Shown here: positions 51,146 to 59,065 of the stretch, piece by piece
How the letters are laid out: every line of letters begins with the position of its first letter
How positions within the stretch are numbered: the stretch's first letter is position 1
From: Exiguobacterium qingdaonense
GTDB taxonomy: Bacteria > Bacillota > Bacilli > Exiguobacteriales > Exiguobacteriaceae
Direction: 5' to 3'
DNA length: 64,000 bases
Assembly (NCBI RefSeq): GCF_018617855.1
Contig: NZ_JACSKY010000005.1
Location: 62,001 to 126,000 of the forward strand
Translations under genes and position numbers: made by a program
Notes under the pieces: model-generated
Seen by the model: the letters and a program-made list of their open reading frames with translations, nothing else
Database searches by the model: none
What the model was told of the DNA's origin: nothing

Positions 51146-51640
51146 ATGCGCTCCTACTATTCTGAGGAAAAATATCGCATCACGAAGCGAACCGTGGCGA
51201 TTCTCCCTTGCTTCGACATCATGAAGCAGTCACGGATCATTCTCGAGGATGGCACCGAGATTTCGACCCCGCTCCGGCCGTACCAGTTGTTGCAACTTTC
51301 TTGCCGCCAGTACAACAGCTCGATCGAGGAAAGAATCTTCATCGCCAAACGCGTCGCCGGCGTAAAAGGGAAAGTCCCTGTCGTGATCGAACCGACAACC
51401 GGACTCGTCTTCTTCCCGACGAAGTCTCCGAAACGAGACGATTGTGAATGGTATGCCTGGTCCCATATTCGAGACATACTGAACATCGAGGGTGAGCCGA
51501 ACGGACTCGTCCTCACAACCGATGGACATCAAATCCAGACGAACGCAACACCTTACGTCCTCCGGAACCAGCTGAAAGCGACGGGTGAACTCGTTGCACG
51601 GTTCCAACAATTGAACACGAGCCCTGTGCTCGAATCATGA
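51146..51640 (+). CDS. comK: ComK competence transcription factor homologue
   Basis: ComK activates the DNA-uptake genes in Bacillus by binding AT-rich K-boxes. This ~164-residue protein aligns along its length with ComK: an N-terminal strand ITKRTVAILP, the central LQLSCRQYNSSIEERIFIA matching the conserved SCRFFGSSY region, PVVIEPTTGLVFFPT near 85, and LRNQLKATGELVARF near the end. It is shorter than B. subtilis ComK (192 residues) at the C-terminus. GAGGAGG lies 12 nt before the ATG at 51146; the ATG at 51134 abuts it. It has its own terminator and is not part of the flagellar operon. Confidence 0.85.
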   Translation: MRSYYSEEKYRITKRTVAILPCFDIMKQSRIILEDGTEISTPLRPYQLLQLSCRQYNSSIEERIFIAKRVAGVKGKVPVVIEPTTGLVFFPTKSPKRDDCEWYAWSHIRDILNIEGEPNGLVLTTDGHQIQTNATPYVLRNQLKATGELVARFQQLNTSPVLES

Positions 51641-51644
51641 CATG

Positions 51645-51674
51645 CCTTCCGTCGAAAAGACGGAAGGTTTTTTT
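51645..51674 (+). terminator. Terminator of comK
   Basis: Stem CCTTCCGTC/GACGGAAGG with a five-base loop followed by seven T. Confidence 0.93.
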
Positions 51675-51714
51675 CTATTGTTTCGCTTCATTTTTTAAAA
51701 AAGAGGTCGATATT

Positions 51715-53436
51715 ATGGTCGAGGTGACAAACATGCAAATTCAAGCCCAAGCGACCGCCGTCAGTTCGGTCTTACCAGGCATCCAGACGAACCGGACGTA
51801 CAAGGCCGAGCTCGTCAAACAGACAGGACCCGACTCTGCGATCGTCAAAATCAACGGTGAAGAAGTCGAGGTTACATTCAAAGACGGGCTTCCGAAGACG
51901 AACCCGTTCCACGTGACGCTCGCCGAACAGGATGGTGTCTTATTGGCGACCGTCGTTCCCCAAAAAGAAGAGACGCTTGAATCTGCGCCACCTGCGTCCG
52001 CGTCGTCAAAGCTTGACGCAAAGATTCAGACGCTCCTCGCTTCCCTTCCACCTGAAGTGCGAAGCGCCGTCAGTCGTCTGCTTCAATCCGGACGCTTGCC
52101 GATGAACGAAGACACGGTACGCCTTCTCGAGACGGCATTCAAAGGCGACATGCGGGATGTCGTCCTTCATTTGAAGACGCTCGATACTCAAGTCGTCCCT
52201 CGTGAGATGGCACGCGACATCGCCGTCCTCTCATTGAATGAGGCGAGACAACAACTCACACCGCCGGCACCGAATGCTCCGTACACACAAAAAGAGCGTT
52301 ACGTCGAGCTCGTCAACTTGTCGCGCCCCGTGAGCGAACGCGTCACACCGACACCGGAGACGGTCGACCGGGTCATCCGTGACATGCCCGTGCCGCCGAG
52401 GACCGAACGCCCTGAGCCGATGACACTTCCACCCGTCAACGGACGTCAGGTCATGGTGAAGGAAGTGACAAGCCACCTCGCGTCGGTGACGAACACGTTC
52501 CGAGGCGAACAGGCGACGGTGACGAAACAACTCGGACAAGTCGCGGCGTTGATCGAGACGAACCCGCATGCGGCGCGCCCCGCTCTCGAGACCGTATCGA
52601 CCCGTCTGACGCAACTCGTTCAAAAGACGGACGCCCTGCTCCATACGGATATCACGCAAGAGAAGCAACTCGTCGCCATGACGGCCAAACTCGATGTCGC
52701 CCTGTCACTCCTTTCGACAAAACCGCAAGAGAGTGCCGCACTCGTCAAAGAAGTTCGGGCCACATTGAACGACTTCCGCTATGCGCCGAACCAGGTACGC
52801 ATCGAATATATCCCGCACGGGGCGGCACGTGCCGGAGAGATGCCGACCGTCGCTCCACTCAAGCTCGATTCGACATTATCTGGACGACACGTCCAGGAAG
52901 TGGCGCAACGTGTGCAGGCACAGGCACAGCTCGCCCAAGCGAGCAACACCCCGACGTCGGCATTATCCGTGCGAGGCGACACGACGAACCCCGAGGCACA
53001 GCGACTCGCCTCGTTCTTCCAAGTGCAACAGACGCTCAACCGACTCGACGGGGGACAGCTCCATCAGCTTTTGTTCGCCCTACCGGCTAAAGTGCAGGAG
53101 ATCGACACCGGCATCCACGTCCATATCCAAAACCGGGAAGCGGGAGACGTCGTCGACTGGGAGAACAGTGTCCTCTACATTCGATTGGAGACACCGCGGC
53201 TCGGGGAGATTGGCGTCAAACTCGAGGCGAAGGACCGGAACCTCCGACTCACGCTCGAACATGACGATTCAACGGTCGAGCGACTCGCCCGCCCGCTGCT
53301 CGGTAAGATTGAACAGACGCTCGAGACGATCGGCTATAAGAGTGTCGTGACCCAATTCAAACCGCTCACGAAAGTCGAGCGCGTCATCGAGGAGCCGACG
53401 GTGACGAAGGCGACCGGTTATGACTTTAGAATCTAG
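51715..53436 (+). CDS. FliK-like hook-length control domain protein (YlqG-like)
   Basis: A 573-residue protein with a C-terminal Flg_hook/FliK-type domain (about 470-560, with LETPRLGEIGVKLEAKDRN). That domain normally contacts FlhB to switch export from hook to filament. The rest is low-complexity and polar. B. subtilis YlqG-YlqH are a similar FliK-like/FlhB-like pair, and here the FlhB-like gene follows directly. GAGGT lies 7 nt before the ATG at 51715; an ATG at 51733 is also possible. It starts a six-gene flagellar accessory operon. Confidence 0.8.
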   Translation: MVEVTNMQIQAQATAVSSVLPGIQTNRTYKAELVKQTGPDSAIVKINGEEVEVTFKDGLPKTNPFHVTLAEQDGVLLATVVPQKEETLESAPPASASSKLDAKIQTLLASLPPEVRSAVSRLLQSGRLPMNEDTVRLLETAFKGDMRDVVLHLKTLDTQVVPREMARDIAVLSLNEARQQLTPPAPNAPYTQKERYVELVNLSRPVSERVTPTPETVDRVIRDMPVPPRTERPEPMTLPPVNGRQVMVKEVTSHLASVTNTFRGEQATVTKQLGQVAALIETNPHAARPALETVSTRLTQLVQKTDALLHTDITQEKQLVAMTAKLDVALSLLSTKPQESAALVKEVRATLNDFRYAPNQVRIEYIPHGAARAGEMPTVAPLKLDSTLSGRHVQEVAQRVQAQAQLAQASNTPTSALSVRGDTTNPEAQRLASFFQVQQTLNRLDGGQLHQLLFALPAKVQEIDTGIHVHIQNREAGDVVDWENSVLYIRLETPRLGEIGVKLEAKDRNLRLTLEHDDSTVERLARPLLGKIEQTLETIGYKSVVTQFKPLTKVERVIEEPTVTKATGYDFRI

Positions 53437-53445
53437 GAGGTCCCC

Positions 53446-53736
53446 ATGTACCAACGCACGGATTTGACGAAACGGAAGACGGCCGCGGTCGTCCGCTATG
53501 ACGAATCGACGGACAAAGCGCCCGTCGTCGTCGCCCGCGGGACCGGAGCCGTCGCTGAAAAGATTTTACAGGAGGCCCGTGCCCGGGGCGTGGCCGTTGA
53601 GAACGACCACTCCTTGCTCGGACACCTGCTCGACCTCGACTTAGGGGACGCCATCCCGCCGCAACTGTATGACGTGATGGCGGAAGTACTGTTATTAATA
53701 GAAGAACTCGATTCGATTAAAGGAGATCAAGGATGA
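53446..53736 (+). CDS. FlhB C-terminal-like protein (YlqH-like)
   Basis: A 96-residue soluble homologue of the cytoplasmic C-terminal domain of the flagellar export switch FlhB. Recognisable parts are VVRYDESTDKAPVVVARGTGAVA (residues 14-36), VAVENDHSLLGHLL and the final helix. The autocleavage NPTH loop and the membrane part of FlhB are absent. Its length matches B. subtilis YlqH. It probably pairs with the upstream FliK-like protein in substrate switching. AGGAGG precedes the ATG. Confidence 0.88.
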   Translation: MYQRTDLTKRKTAAVVRYDESTDKAPVVVARGTGAVAEKILQEARARGVAVENDHSLLGHLLDLDLGDAIPPQLYDVMAEVLLLIEELDSIKGDQG

Positions 53737-54113
53737 ATTCAACGCAACTATATGAGATGAGGCCAGAAGAACTGACGCAGGCGATGCTACATGCGCTCGT
53801 CTATCATTATGAACAGGCGCAAGACACGACGATCGCCGAACGGAACCGCCACCTTCGCCAAGCCCGCGAGCTGTTGGTCAAGCTCCACCAAGGACTCCAT
53901 GACGGCGGGGGGATCATCGCGGCACAGCTTGATGAGATCTATTTGTATATGGCGAACGCCAGCGTCGAGGCGATCATCGATCAGGATATGAAAAAAATCG
54001 CTGAACTACATTCGCTCGCGAGCGACCTCGACAAAACGTGGAGCGAAGCGATGGAACGTGCCAAAATCCAACCCGTCCCGACTGGAGGAAACCGTTATGA
54101 AAATTACCAATAA
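53733..54113 (+). CDS. Divergent FliS-like flagellin chaperone
   Basis: A 126-residue mostly helical protein with the FliS layout: LTQAMLHALVYHYEQAQ aligns with the LTLMLYDGALKFMRLA region of FliS, and the C-terminal helix AELHSLASDLDKTWSEAM matches the end of FliS. FliS binds flagellin and keeps it unpolymerised until export. This copy is far from the canonical fliS at 59414-59788 and lies directly before a flagellin gene that it overlaps by 17 bases, so a dedicated chaperone role is inferred. It overlaps the FlhB-like gene by four bases (ATGA). Confidence 0.75.
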   Translation: MNSTQLYEMRPEELTQAMLHALVYHYEQAQDTTIAERNRHLRQARELLVKLHQGLHDGGGIIAAQLDEIYLYMANASVEAIIDQDMKKIAELHSLASDLDKTWSEAMERAKIQPVPTGGNRYENYQ

Positions 54114-54999
54114 CGTGCAAGCCTTAAAGGCCTACACATCCCTATCCTTGAATCAGGCATCGATGAAGAAGACGATGGACCGGCTCTCGAGCGGCGTTCG
54201 CATCAACAAGGCGTCGGACGACGCGGCTGGCCTCGCCATCTCCGAGAAGATGCGGATGCGACTCGACTCGCTCTCGATGGCCGAACGCAACACGCTCGAC
54301 GGCATCTCGCTCACCCAGACGCTTGAAGGTGGAATGAACGAGACCCATTCCCTTCTTCAGCGCATGCGCGAACTGTCCGTCCAAGCGGCGAACGGAACGC
54401 TCAGCGAGGAAGATTCGAAAGCCGTCCAAGAAGAGATCAACGCGTTGACCGCCGAAGTGACACGGATCGCCGAGACGACCGAATTCAACTCGAAGAAGAT
54501 CATGAACGGGGAATACATGCAAGGGAAGAGTACGCTCTTCTTCCAAATCGGTGCCGGCAACAAAGAAGCCGTCATCTTGAACGTCGAAGATATGCGGGCG
54601 CATGCGCTCGATATCACGACGACAACAGCAAGTGGCGGGGAACTGCCTGCCGTCGATCACGACAATGATCAGGCGACAGCGTCTGAAACATACTACGCGC
54701 TGAGCGTATTGACACCATCAGATGCGGCCGATGCCATTTCGAAATTCGATGCGGCCATCAACAAGGTGTCGCTCGAACGTTCGAAGCTTGGTGCCATCCA
54801 AAATCGACTCGAGGCGAACGTCAGCGTCGTCGCCATCGGCTCAGAGAACTTGACGGCGTCCGAATCCCGAATCCGTGATGCCGATATGGCCCGTGAAATG
54901 ATGGACTTCGCCCGTCTGAACATCTTGAACCAGTCCGGCATGGCGATGATTGCCCAGTCGAACGCATTGCCGCAAGGCGTGTTACAATTATTGAACTAA
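54097..54999 (+). CDS. Flagellin, short variant
   Basis: A 300-residue flagellin with the conserved filament-core ends: N-terminal MKITNNVQALKAYTSLSLNQ with LSSGVRINKASDDAAGLAIS near residue 30, and C-terminal SRIRDADMAREMMDFARLNILNQ leading to GVLQLLN. The central variable region is short, near ELPAVDHDND. GGAGG precedes the ATG at 54097. It lies after the FliS-like gene in an accessory operon, apart from the flagellin at 63568, so the filament may contain two flagellins or switch between them. Confidence 0.95.
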   Translation: MKITNNVQALKAYTSLSLNQASMKKTMDRLSSGVRINKASDDAAGLAISEKMRMRLDSLSMAERNTLDGISLTQTLEGGMNETHSLLQRMRELSVQAANGTLSEEDSKAVQEEINALTAEVTRIAETTEFNSKKIMNGEYMQGKSTLFFQIGAGNKEAVILNVEDMRAHALDITTTTASGGELPAVDHDNDQATASETYYALSVLTPSDAADAISKFDAAINKVSLERSKLGAIQNRLEANVSVVAIGSENLTASESRIRDADMAREMMDFARLNILNQSGMAMIAQSNALPQGVLQLLN

Positions 55000-55024
55000 C
55001 CTTTAAGAAAGGACGGTTGCCCAT

Positions 55025-55468
55025 ATGGACATTCGTCGCATCATGGAGACGCAATCGCTCCTCGGCTCGGGTAAGGCGAAACGCCCCGACGTCGAACCGG
55101 GCGTCTCCTTCCAAAACGTGATCGGCCAGAAACGCGAAGACCGCGAGCACGAGCGCTTCCAGCGTCAAATCGCCGCAATCCATGAACAAGGAGAACTCCT
55201 CGCCGAGAGCCAGACTGTCGAGGCGCTCGCCGAATATAAACAGATGATTAAAGACTTTATGAAAGAGGCCGTTGACGCGGCACTCCGCCTCGAGGACAAA
55301 CGCGGATTCAACCGCCGCGGGCGTGCGAAGATCTACAAGGTCGTCGAACAAGTCGACCAAAAACTCCTCGCGCTGACGGATCAGGTCATCTCAGGGGAGG
55401 CCTCCCGCCTCTCCCTACTCGACCAGGTCGGTGAGATTCGCGGATTGCTCGTCAACGTCTATGTGTGA
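55025..55468 (+). CDS. YaaR family protein (DUF327)
   Basis: A 147-residue helical, charged protein of the YaaR/DUF327 family, found in many flagellated Bacillales and of unknown function. Conserved features are VSFQNVIGQKREDREHERF (about 27-45) and a central YKQMIKDFMKEAVD helix. It has no signal or membrane segment. It lies 25 bp after the flagellin gene in the same direction, so a flagellar or motility link is likely but not shown. Confidence 0.85.
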   Translation: MDIRRIMETQSLLGSGKAKRPDVEPGVSFQNVIGQKREDREHERFQRQIAAIHEQGELLAESQTVEALAEYKQMIKDFMKEAVDAALRLEDKRGFNRRGRAKIYKVVEQVDQKLLALTDQVISGEASRLSLLDQVGEIRGLLVNVYV

Positions 55469-55477
55469 GGTGTCGGA

Positions 55478-56143
55478 ATGGCAGAACATTTGTTTTTGAA
55501 AAAGGTCAAATGCCCATATTGTTTACAGGAAAGTAAGACGAACCGTGTCTTGTCCCGTCACATCCGTCCGCTCGAAATCGAGAAGGACGGGTATACGACG
55601 TACGATGGCCCGAACCCATACTTGTATGAGCCGTCCGTCTGCGGCCATTGTCATCTCGTCTTTCACGATTCGTTCGACAAGGTACGAAAACACAATCGTG
55701 AATCGCTTGAGACGCACTACTTTAATCAAGTGAATGCGGATTTGTTGAAAGGTGACCGTACACCTGAACATGTGATCTTCTTGTATAAGTTCGCGGTCAT
55801 GACGGCCCAATTGAGCGGTCAAAAGCCGTCTGTCGTCGCCATGCTCGGGATGCGGATCGTGTGGATGTACCGATTGATCGGGGATACGGCGTCTGAGAAG
55901 GAATGGATGCAGCGGACGCTCGATAAATACAACGAGGTGCAGGAAGCGTATACGGACCCGGTCCGGACCGGGCTACCGTACGACCAGCTCATGTTGCGAA
56001 TCGCCGACCTCTCGGCCGCGCTCGACTACTATGAGGATGCGCGTCGTTGGTATGGGATTCTCCTTAGCAGTAAAGAAGTATCGGAGCGCATCCGGAATCA
56101 GGCCCGCGATCATTGGGAGGATTTTCGGTTGGAGCATACATAA
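55478..56143 (+). CDS. DUF2225 family zinc-binding TPR-like protein
   Basis: A 221-residue cytoplasmic protein of the DUF2225 family. An N-terminal zinc-ribbon-like part has CPYC (12-15) and CGHCH (near 55). A helical TPR-like C-terminal part follows (ASEKEWMQRTLDKYNEVQEA). Function unknown. GAGGTG precedes the ATG. It ends the operon that began with the FliK-like gene and is followed by a strong terminator. Confidence 0.85.
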   Translation: MAEHLFLKKVKCPYCLQESKTNRVLSRHIRPLEIEKDGYTTYDGPNPYLYEPSVCGHCHLVFHDSFDKVRKHNRESLETHYFNQVNADLLKGDRTPEHVIFLYKFAVMTAQLSGQKPSVVAMLGMRIVWMYRLIGDTASEKEWMQRTLDKYNEVQEAYTDPVRTGLPYDQLMLRIADLSAALDYYEDARRWYGILLSSKEVSERIRNQARDHWEDFRLEHT

Positions 56144-56148
56144 CGAGA

Positions 56149-56177
56149 AGTGTGGGACCTTGTGTCTCACACTTTTT
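56149..56177 (+). terminator. Terminator of the flagellar accessory operon
   Basis: Stem AGTGTGGGAC/GTCTCACACT (one wobble) with a five-base loop followed by TTTTT. Confidence 0.9.
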
Positions 56178-56183
56178 GCATAC

Positions 56184-56335
56184 AAAAAAATCGCGCTCAT
56201 CCACTCTCGGACAAACGCAATCGGCACGATTGATAGGTGAGCCTCCAAACCGAAAAGAGATACACGCGACATGACTCACGTGAAAACCAAAACAAGGCAC
56301 CCTCATGCCGACTACGCGGTGGCGTCTTGCACGAT
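56184..56335 (-). ncRNA. Candidate stand-alone structured small RNA
   Basis: A ~152-nt minus-strand unit with no ORF. A -10 TATACT (56347-56342) places the start near 56335. The 5' end ATCGTGC can pair with GCGCGAT at the 3' end. Internal stems are GGCA/TGCC, GTGAGTC/GGCTCAC and CAATCG/CGATTG. The 3' end is an intrinsic terminator: GCGTTTGTCC/GGATGAGCGC with a six-base loop and seven U. The -35 region is weak. It does not look like a T-box, SAM, FMN or 6S RNA that I can recognise, and no minus-strand gene follows it. Confidence 0.6.
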
Positions 56336-56435
56336 AAGTTTAGTATAACGTTTTTTATAATATTACTATAGTTTTTGACCGAGATGAATGTGGGGTATAG
56401 TGAAAGCAGATACATACGAAAAGGAGGATGTTTTT

Positions 56436-56936
56436 ATGTTTGAAACAAAGTACCTCGAGACCGTACGTGCCACATTCAAAAGCCAGAAACAACTCGCCGA
56501 GCGCGCGCTCGTCCAAGTGAATGACGAGGACCTGTATAAGACGCTTGCACCGGATACACTCTCCCTCGCCCTCATCATTCAGCATATGACGAACAATATG
56601 AAGTCACGTTGGACCGACTTCTTGACGACGGACGGCGAAAAGCCGGACCGAAACCGGGACGCCGAGTTCGAGGACCAGCATCTGTCCCGTGAGGAACTCA
56701 TGCACGTATGGGACGAGCGTTGGCAGCTGTTAGACGATGTCTTGGCCGATCTGACGCCGGACGATTTAGGGAAGGACGTGTTCATTCGCGGGGAAGCCCA
56801 CTCCGTGATCGATGCGATTGAGCGACAAGTGTCGCATTACGGGTATCATGTCGGGCAGATCGTCTATCTGTCGAAGCTATTCGCCGGAAGTGACTGGGAC
56901 GTGTTGTCGATTCCGTTGCCGCATCAGCGGAAGTGA
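56436..56936 (+). CDS. DinB/DUF1572 family protein
   Basis: A 166-residue four-helix-bundle protein of the DinB/YfiT superfamily. Typical metal-ligand histidines are seen in LIIQHMTNN (near 50) and SHYGYHVGQIVYLSK (near 135). Members include metal-dependent thiol transferases and hydrolases; the substrate here is unknown. AAGGAGG precedes the ATG at 56436. Its 3' end overlaps the convergent DUF402 gene by 13 bases. Confidence 0.85.
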   Translation: MFETKYLETVRATFKSQKQLAERALVQVNDEDLYKTLAPDTLSLALIIQHMTNNMKSRWTDFLTTDGEKPDRNRDAEFEDQHLSREELMHVWDERWQLLDDVLADLTPDDLGKDVFIRGEAHSVIDAIERQVSHYGYHVGQIVYLSKLFAGSDWDVLSIPLPHQRK

Positions 56937-57445
56937 GACGTCTTTGATTGGGAAAGTTCGAGGAGACGTCGCTCTAAGGAACCGTCAAACGGGAATTGCT
57001 GATGCTCGATTCGTCTTTTCACCTCAGCGACGGTTTTCCAGACGTAGGAAATCAACGCATTCGGATAGCCATATCGTACTCGGTTGAACTCCAACTCTTC
57101 TTCGTCGACGAGTCGCCACTCATTCGGTTGCTCTGCAACAAAGTCTAGATCCAAATCAACAAAGTGAATCGCCTCGTCGGTCATGGTCGGTGGAAGCCCA
57201 ATATTCGAGTACCAACGCATCGTCCCGTCGTGCTCTAAATCGAGTTGGAGCGTGAATCCTTCATGTCGCATAAAGCACTCGAGCGAATGAGAATCATATG
57301 TATAACAGGCACCTCGCGTATGATGTTGAAGCGTTCGCCCCGGTCCTGCATACAACAACACATAATCATCCGATTCTTCAATGACGTGACTCGACCATTC
57401 ATAATGGAGCTGTTGGTCGTATTTGAGTAAAGAGATGTTCTTCAT
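56924..57445 (-). CDS. DUF402 family protein (Ntdp-like)
   Basis: A 173-residue protein of the DUF402 fold, some members of which are nucleoside tri-/diphosphate phosphatases. A beta-barrel N-terminus contains WSSHVIEESDDYVLLY, followed by the conserved FTLQLDLEHDGTMRWYSNIGLPP and the metal-binding acidic stretch VDLDLDFVA near residue 100. AGGAGG lies 6 nt before the ATG at 57445. It runs convergently into the DinB gene. Confidence 0.82.
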   Translation of the reverse strand: MKNISLLKYDQQLHYEWSSHVIEESDDYVLLYAGPGRTLQHHTRGACYTYDSHSLECFMRHEGFTLQLDLEHDGTMRWYSNIGLPPTMTDEAIHFVDLDLDFVAEQPNEWRLVDEEELEFNRVRYGYPNALISYVWKTVAEVKRRIEHQQFPFDGSLERRLLELSQSKTSHFR

Positions 57446-57504
57446 CACTGACCTCCTAAAAGATGGGTTTTCTTCATTATCCTCTATCGCTCGGGTTTAG
57501 ACTA

Positions 57505-57540
57505 GACAAATAGGGCGTGCCGATATCACTCGGTACGCCT
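57505..57540 (-). terminator. Probable terminator of the lipoprotein gene
   Basis: Stem AGGCGTACCGA/TCGGCACGCCC (one mismatch) with a six-base loop; the following run is only moderately T-rich on the minus strand. Confidence 0.6.
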
Positions 57541-57544
57541 ACTT

Positions 57545-58171
57545 TCATTTTGTTACATTGATGGTGAATTCGTATCGCTCTTCTGCCACTCTCTCAAACG
57601 CTTCGTTCGAAGGTCCACTCGTGAAAAATTTCACTTCAGTCAGCTCTTCAGGTTTTGCTTTGACGAAGAAGAGAACATTCCCTTCCTTCTTCACTTTCCC
57701 TAAAAATTCGCCACCAACGTCGTCCGAGAAAAAGAGGTCTGCCTCGACCTGCTCGCCGGTATTCGTGACAATTGTACCTTGATCGGGGTAAAAACTAATT
57801 GCATCGTCGATAGTATTCTCTGCAATCACATTCATGGCAACGACCGTCACTTCCTCAGCTCCATCAAATGAATCACGATATACCTCATTTACTTGCAAGC
57901 GTGACGTCTGTACCTTGTCGATGGCGAACTGGATTGGTCCCATCGTCTCCGTGATCGTGAGCGCCTTATTCTTCATATAGATCTTGTTTGTGCCGAGTTC
58001 ACTCTCTTGAACGTCCGTCTCTTCAGTTGATGATTCTTTAGCCGTACTCGCTTCCGCCTCTGCCACTTCTTCCGTATCCGTGGCCGTCGTCTTCAGTTCA
58101 TCTGCTTCTCCGCATCCAACAAGTAGTGCGAGCGGCACCGCCACCAGTAAGCCAAATCGTTTCATGTTCAT
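57545..58171 (-). CDS. Lipoprotein with C-terminal immunoglobulin-like domain
   Basis: A ~208-residue secreted lipoprotein. The signal peptide ends at the lipobox LLVGC (Cys ~20), followed by an acidic Thr/Ser/Glu linker to ~60. A beta-rich domain like DUF4352 covers ~65-208 (GPIQFAIDKVQTSRLQ, VVAMNVIAENTID). Such domains are common on the outer face of Firmicutes membranes; the role is unknown. The ATG at 58171 lies 8 nt after GGGAG among three nearby ATGs. Confidence 0.8.
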   Translation of the reverse strand: MNMKRFGLLVAVPLALLVGCGEADELKTTATDTEEVAEAEASTAKESSTEETDVQESELGTNKIYMKNKALTITETMGPIQFAIDKVQTSRLQVNEVYRDSFDGAEEVTVVAMNVIAENTIDDAISFYPDQGTIVTNTGEQVEADLFFSDDVGGEFLGKVKKEGNVLFFVKAKPEELTEVKFFTSGPSNEAFERVAEERYEFTINVTK

Positions 58172-58271
58172 CTTCATCTCTCCCTTTCCAAAATCAAAGT
58201 GATGTGGTTAAGACGAATATAACGAATTGATAAACGGTACCGTATTAAGAAAAAGTTCCAGGTAAAATAAA

Positions 58272-58301
58272 AGCCAAGGTCCGGAATCGAACCTTGACAC
58301 A
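58272..58301 (-). terminator. Terminator of the 58307 gene
   Basis: Stem GTCAAGGT/ACCTTGGC with a ten-base loop followed by TTTTATTTT on the minus strand. The loop side contains GGTTCGATTCC, the sequence of a tRNA T-arm. Confidence 0.8.
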
Positions 58302-58306
58302 TATAC

Positions 58307-58492
58307 TTATCCTCTTGATTTCAGCTCTTCTTCCTCGTATGGGTCAGGACGATCCTCAAACGGCGTATCGTCCTCGACGTACGCCTCGAGTTTCGGGTCC
58401 CGTTCGACGTATTCATCGTACGCTCCCTCTGGACCATAGACGAAATAACGGCGCTTCCGTGACGATACCGGTTTAGACTCTTTCTCACGCAT
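58307..58492 (-). CDS. Small acidic hypothetical protein
   Basis: A 61-residue charged protein that I do not recognise. It has a basic start (SSRKRRYFVYGPEGAYDEY) and a very acidic, Pro-containing C-terminal half. It has no membrane segment. GGAGG lies 8 nt before the ATG at 58492 and a terminator follows, which supports a real gene despite the short length. Confidence 0.65.
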   Translation of the reverse strand: MREKESKPVSSRKRRYFVYGPEGAYDEYVERDPKLEAYVEDDTPFEDRPDPYEEEELKSRG

Positions 58493-58652
58493 CTCGTTTC
58501 CCTCCTCTTTCCAGAAAAGAAGCAACGGCTACATTGATGTTTACCCGATTATAGCGGAAAACAGACGTCATTTCACCCTCGCTTTTAATCCGAAACCTTT
58601 TTTGCATGATGTTCGTATATATTCATACCAATCCAACGAAGGGATGATACAT

Positions 58653-59030
58653 ATGCAATTATTAAAGAAAGGGTTCGTACGAAGTCTCTTATGGTCACTT
58701 CCGTTTGCGATCCTCGCGCCCTACCAAGGATGGTCAGGAAATACAGGCGGCGTACACGCCATGCTCGTCTACGCCGGGGTCGCGTTCTTTCTCGGGCTGA
58801 CGAGGGTCATTTATGAAGTTAAACAGTGGTCGTTCAAAAAACAGATTTTCATCCACTGGAGCGTCATGCACGTGACGATCTTGCCACTTCTCTGGTTCGG
58901 TGGGTCTACGCCAGTCACGTCACTTCAAGACGCCGTGCGCCTCTATTTAAACTTTATGGTAACTGGTTTGATCTTGTTTACCGTCTCGTACTTCATCATC
59001 CGGATACGTCGACAAGTCAAAGCCTCTTAA
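58653..59030 (+). CDS. DUF3021-like small membrane protein
   Basis: A 125-residue protein with four hydrophobic helices (about 10-26, 33-55, 68-90 and 95-118). The layout and the VRLYLNFMVTGLILFTVSYFI end resemble DUF3021 membrane proteins. Those usually accompany a LytTR regulator, but no such gene is adjacent, so the assignment is tentative. The ATG at 58653 lies 9 nt after AAGGG. Confidence 0.65.
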   Translation: MQLLKKGFVRSLLWSLPFAILAPYQGWSGNTGGVHAMLVYAGVAFFLGLTRVIYEVKQWSFKKQIFIHWSVMHVTILPLLWFGGSTPVTSLQDAVRLYLNFMVTGLILFTVSYFIIRIRRQVKAS

Positions 59031-59033
59031 CAC

Positions 59034-59065
59034 AAAAGCTCGAAGGCATGTGCCTTCGAGCTTTT
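59034..59065. terminator. Bidirectional terminator between the 58653 gene and fliT
   Basis: Fourteen-base stem AAAAGCTCGAAGGC/GCCTTCGAGCTTTT with an ATGT loop, able to stop both converging transcripts. Confidence 0.93.

Noticed and set aside
56184-56335. T-box or 6S RNA at the candidate small RNA
   Set aside because: The GCCACCGCG stretch recalls a T-box antiterminator, but order and strand are wrong and no gene follows. The long central-bubble hairpin of 6S RNA is not formed.
56375-56402. GTTTTT and GGGTAT before the DinB gene, and a similar pair before hpf, as sigma-B promoters
   Set aside because: The spacing is 16 bp in both cases, longer than the 12-15 bp of known sigma-B promoters, and the -35 halves are poor. 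I do not list them as features.
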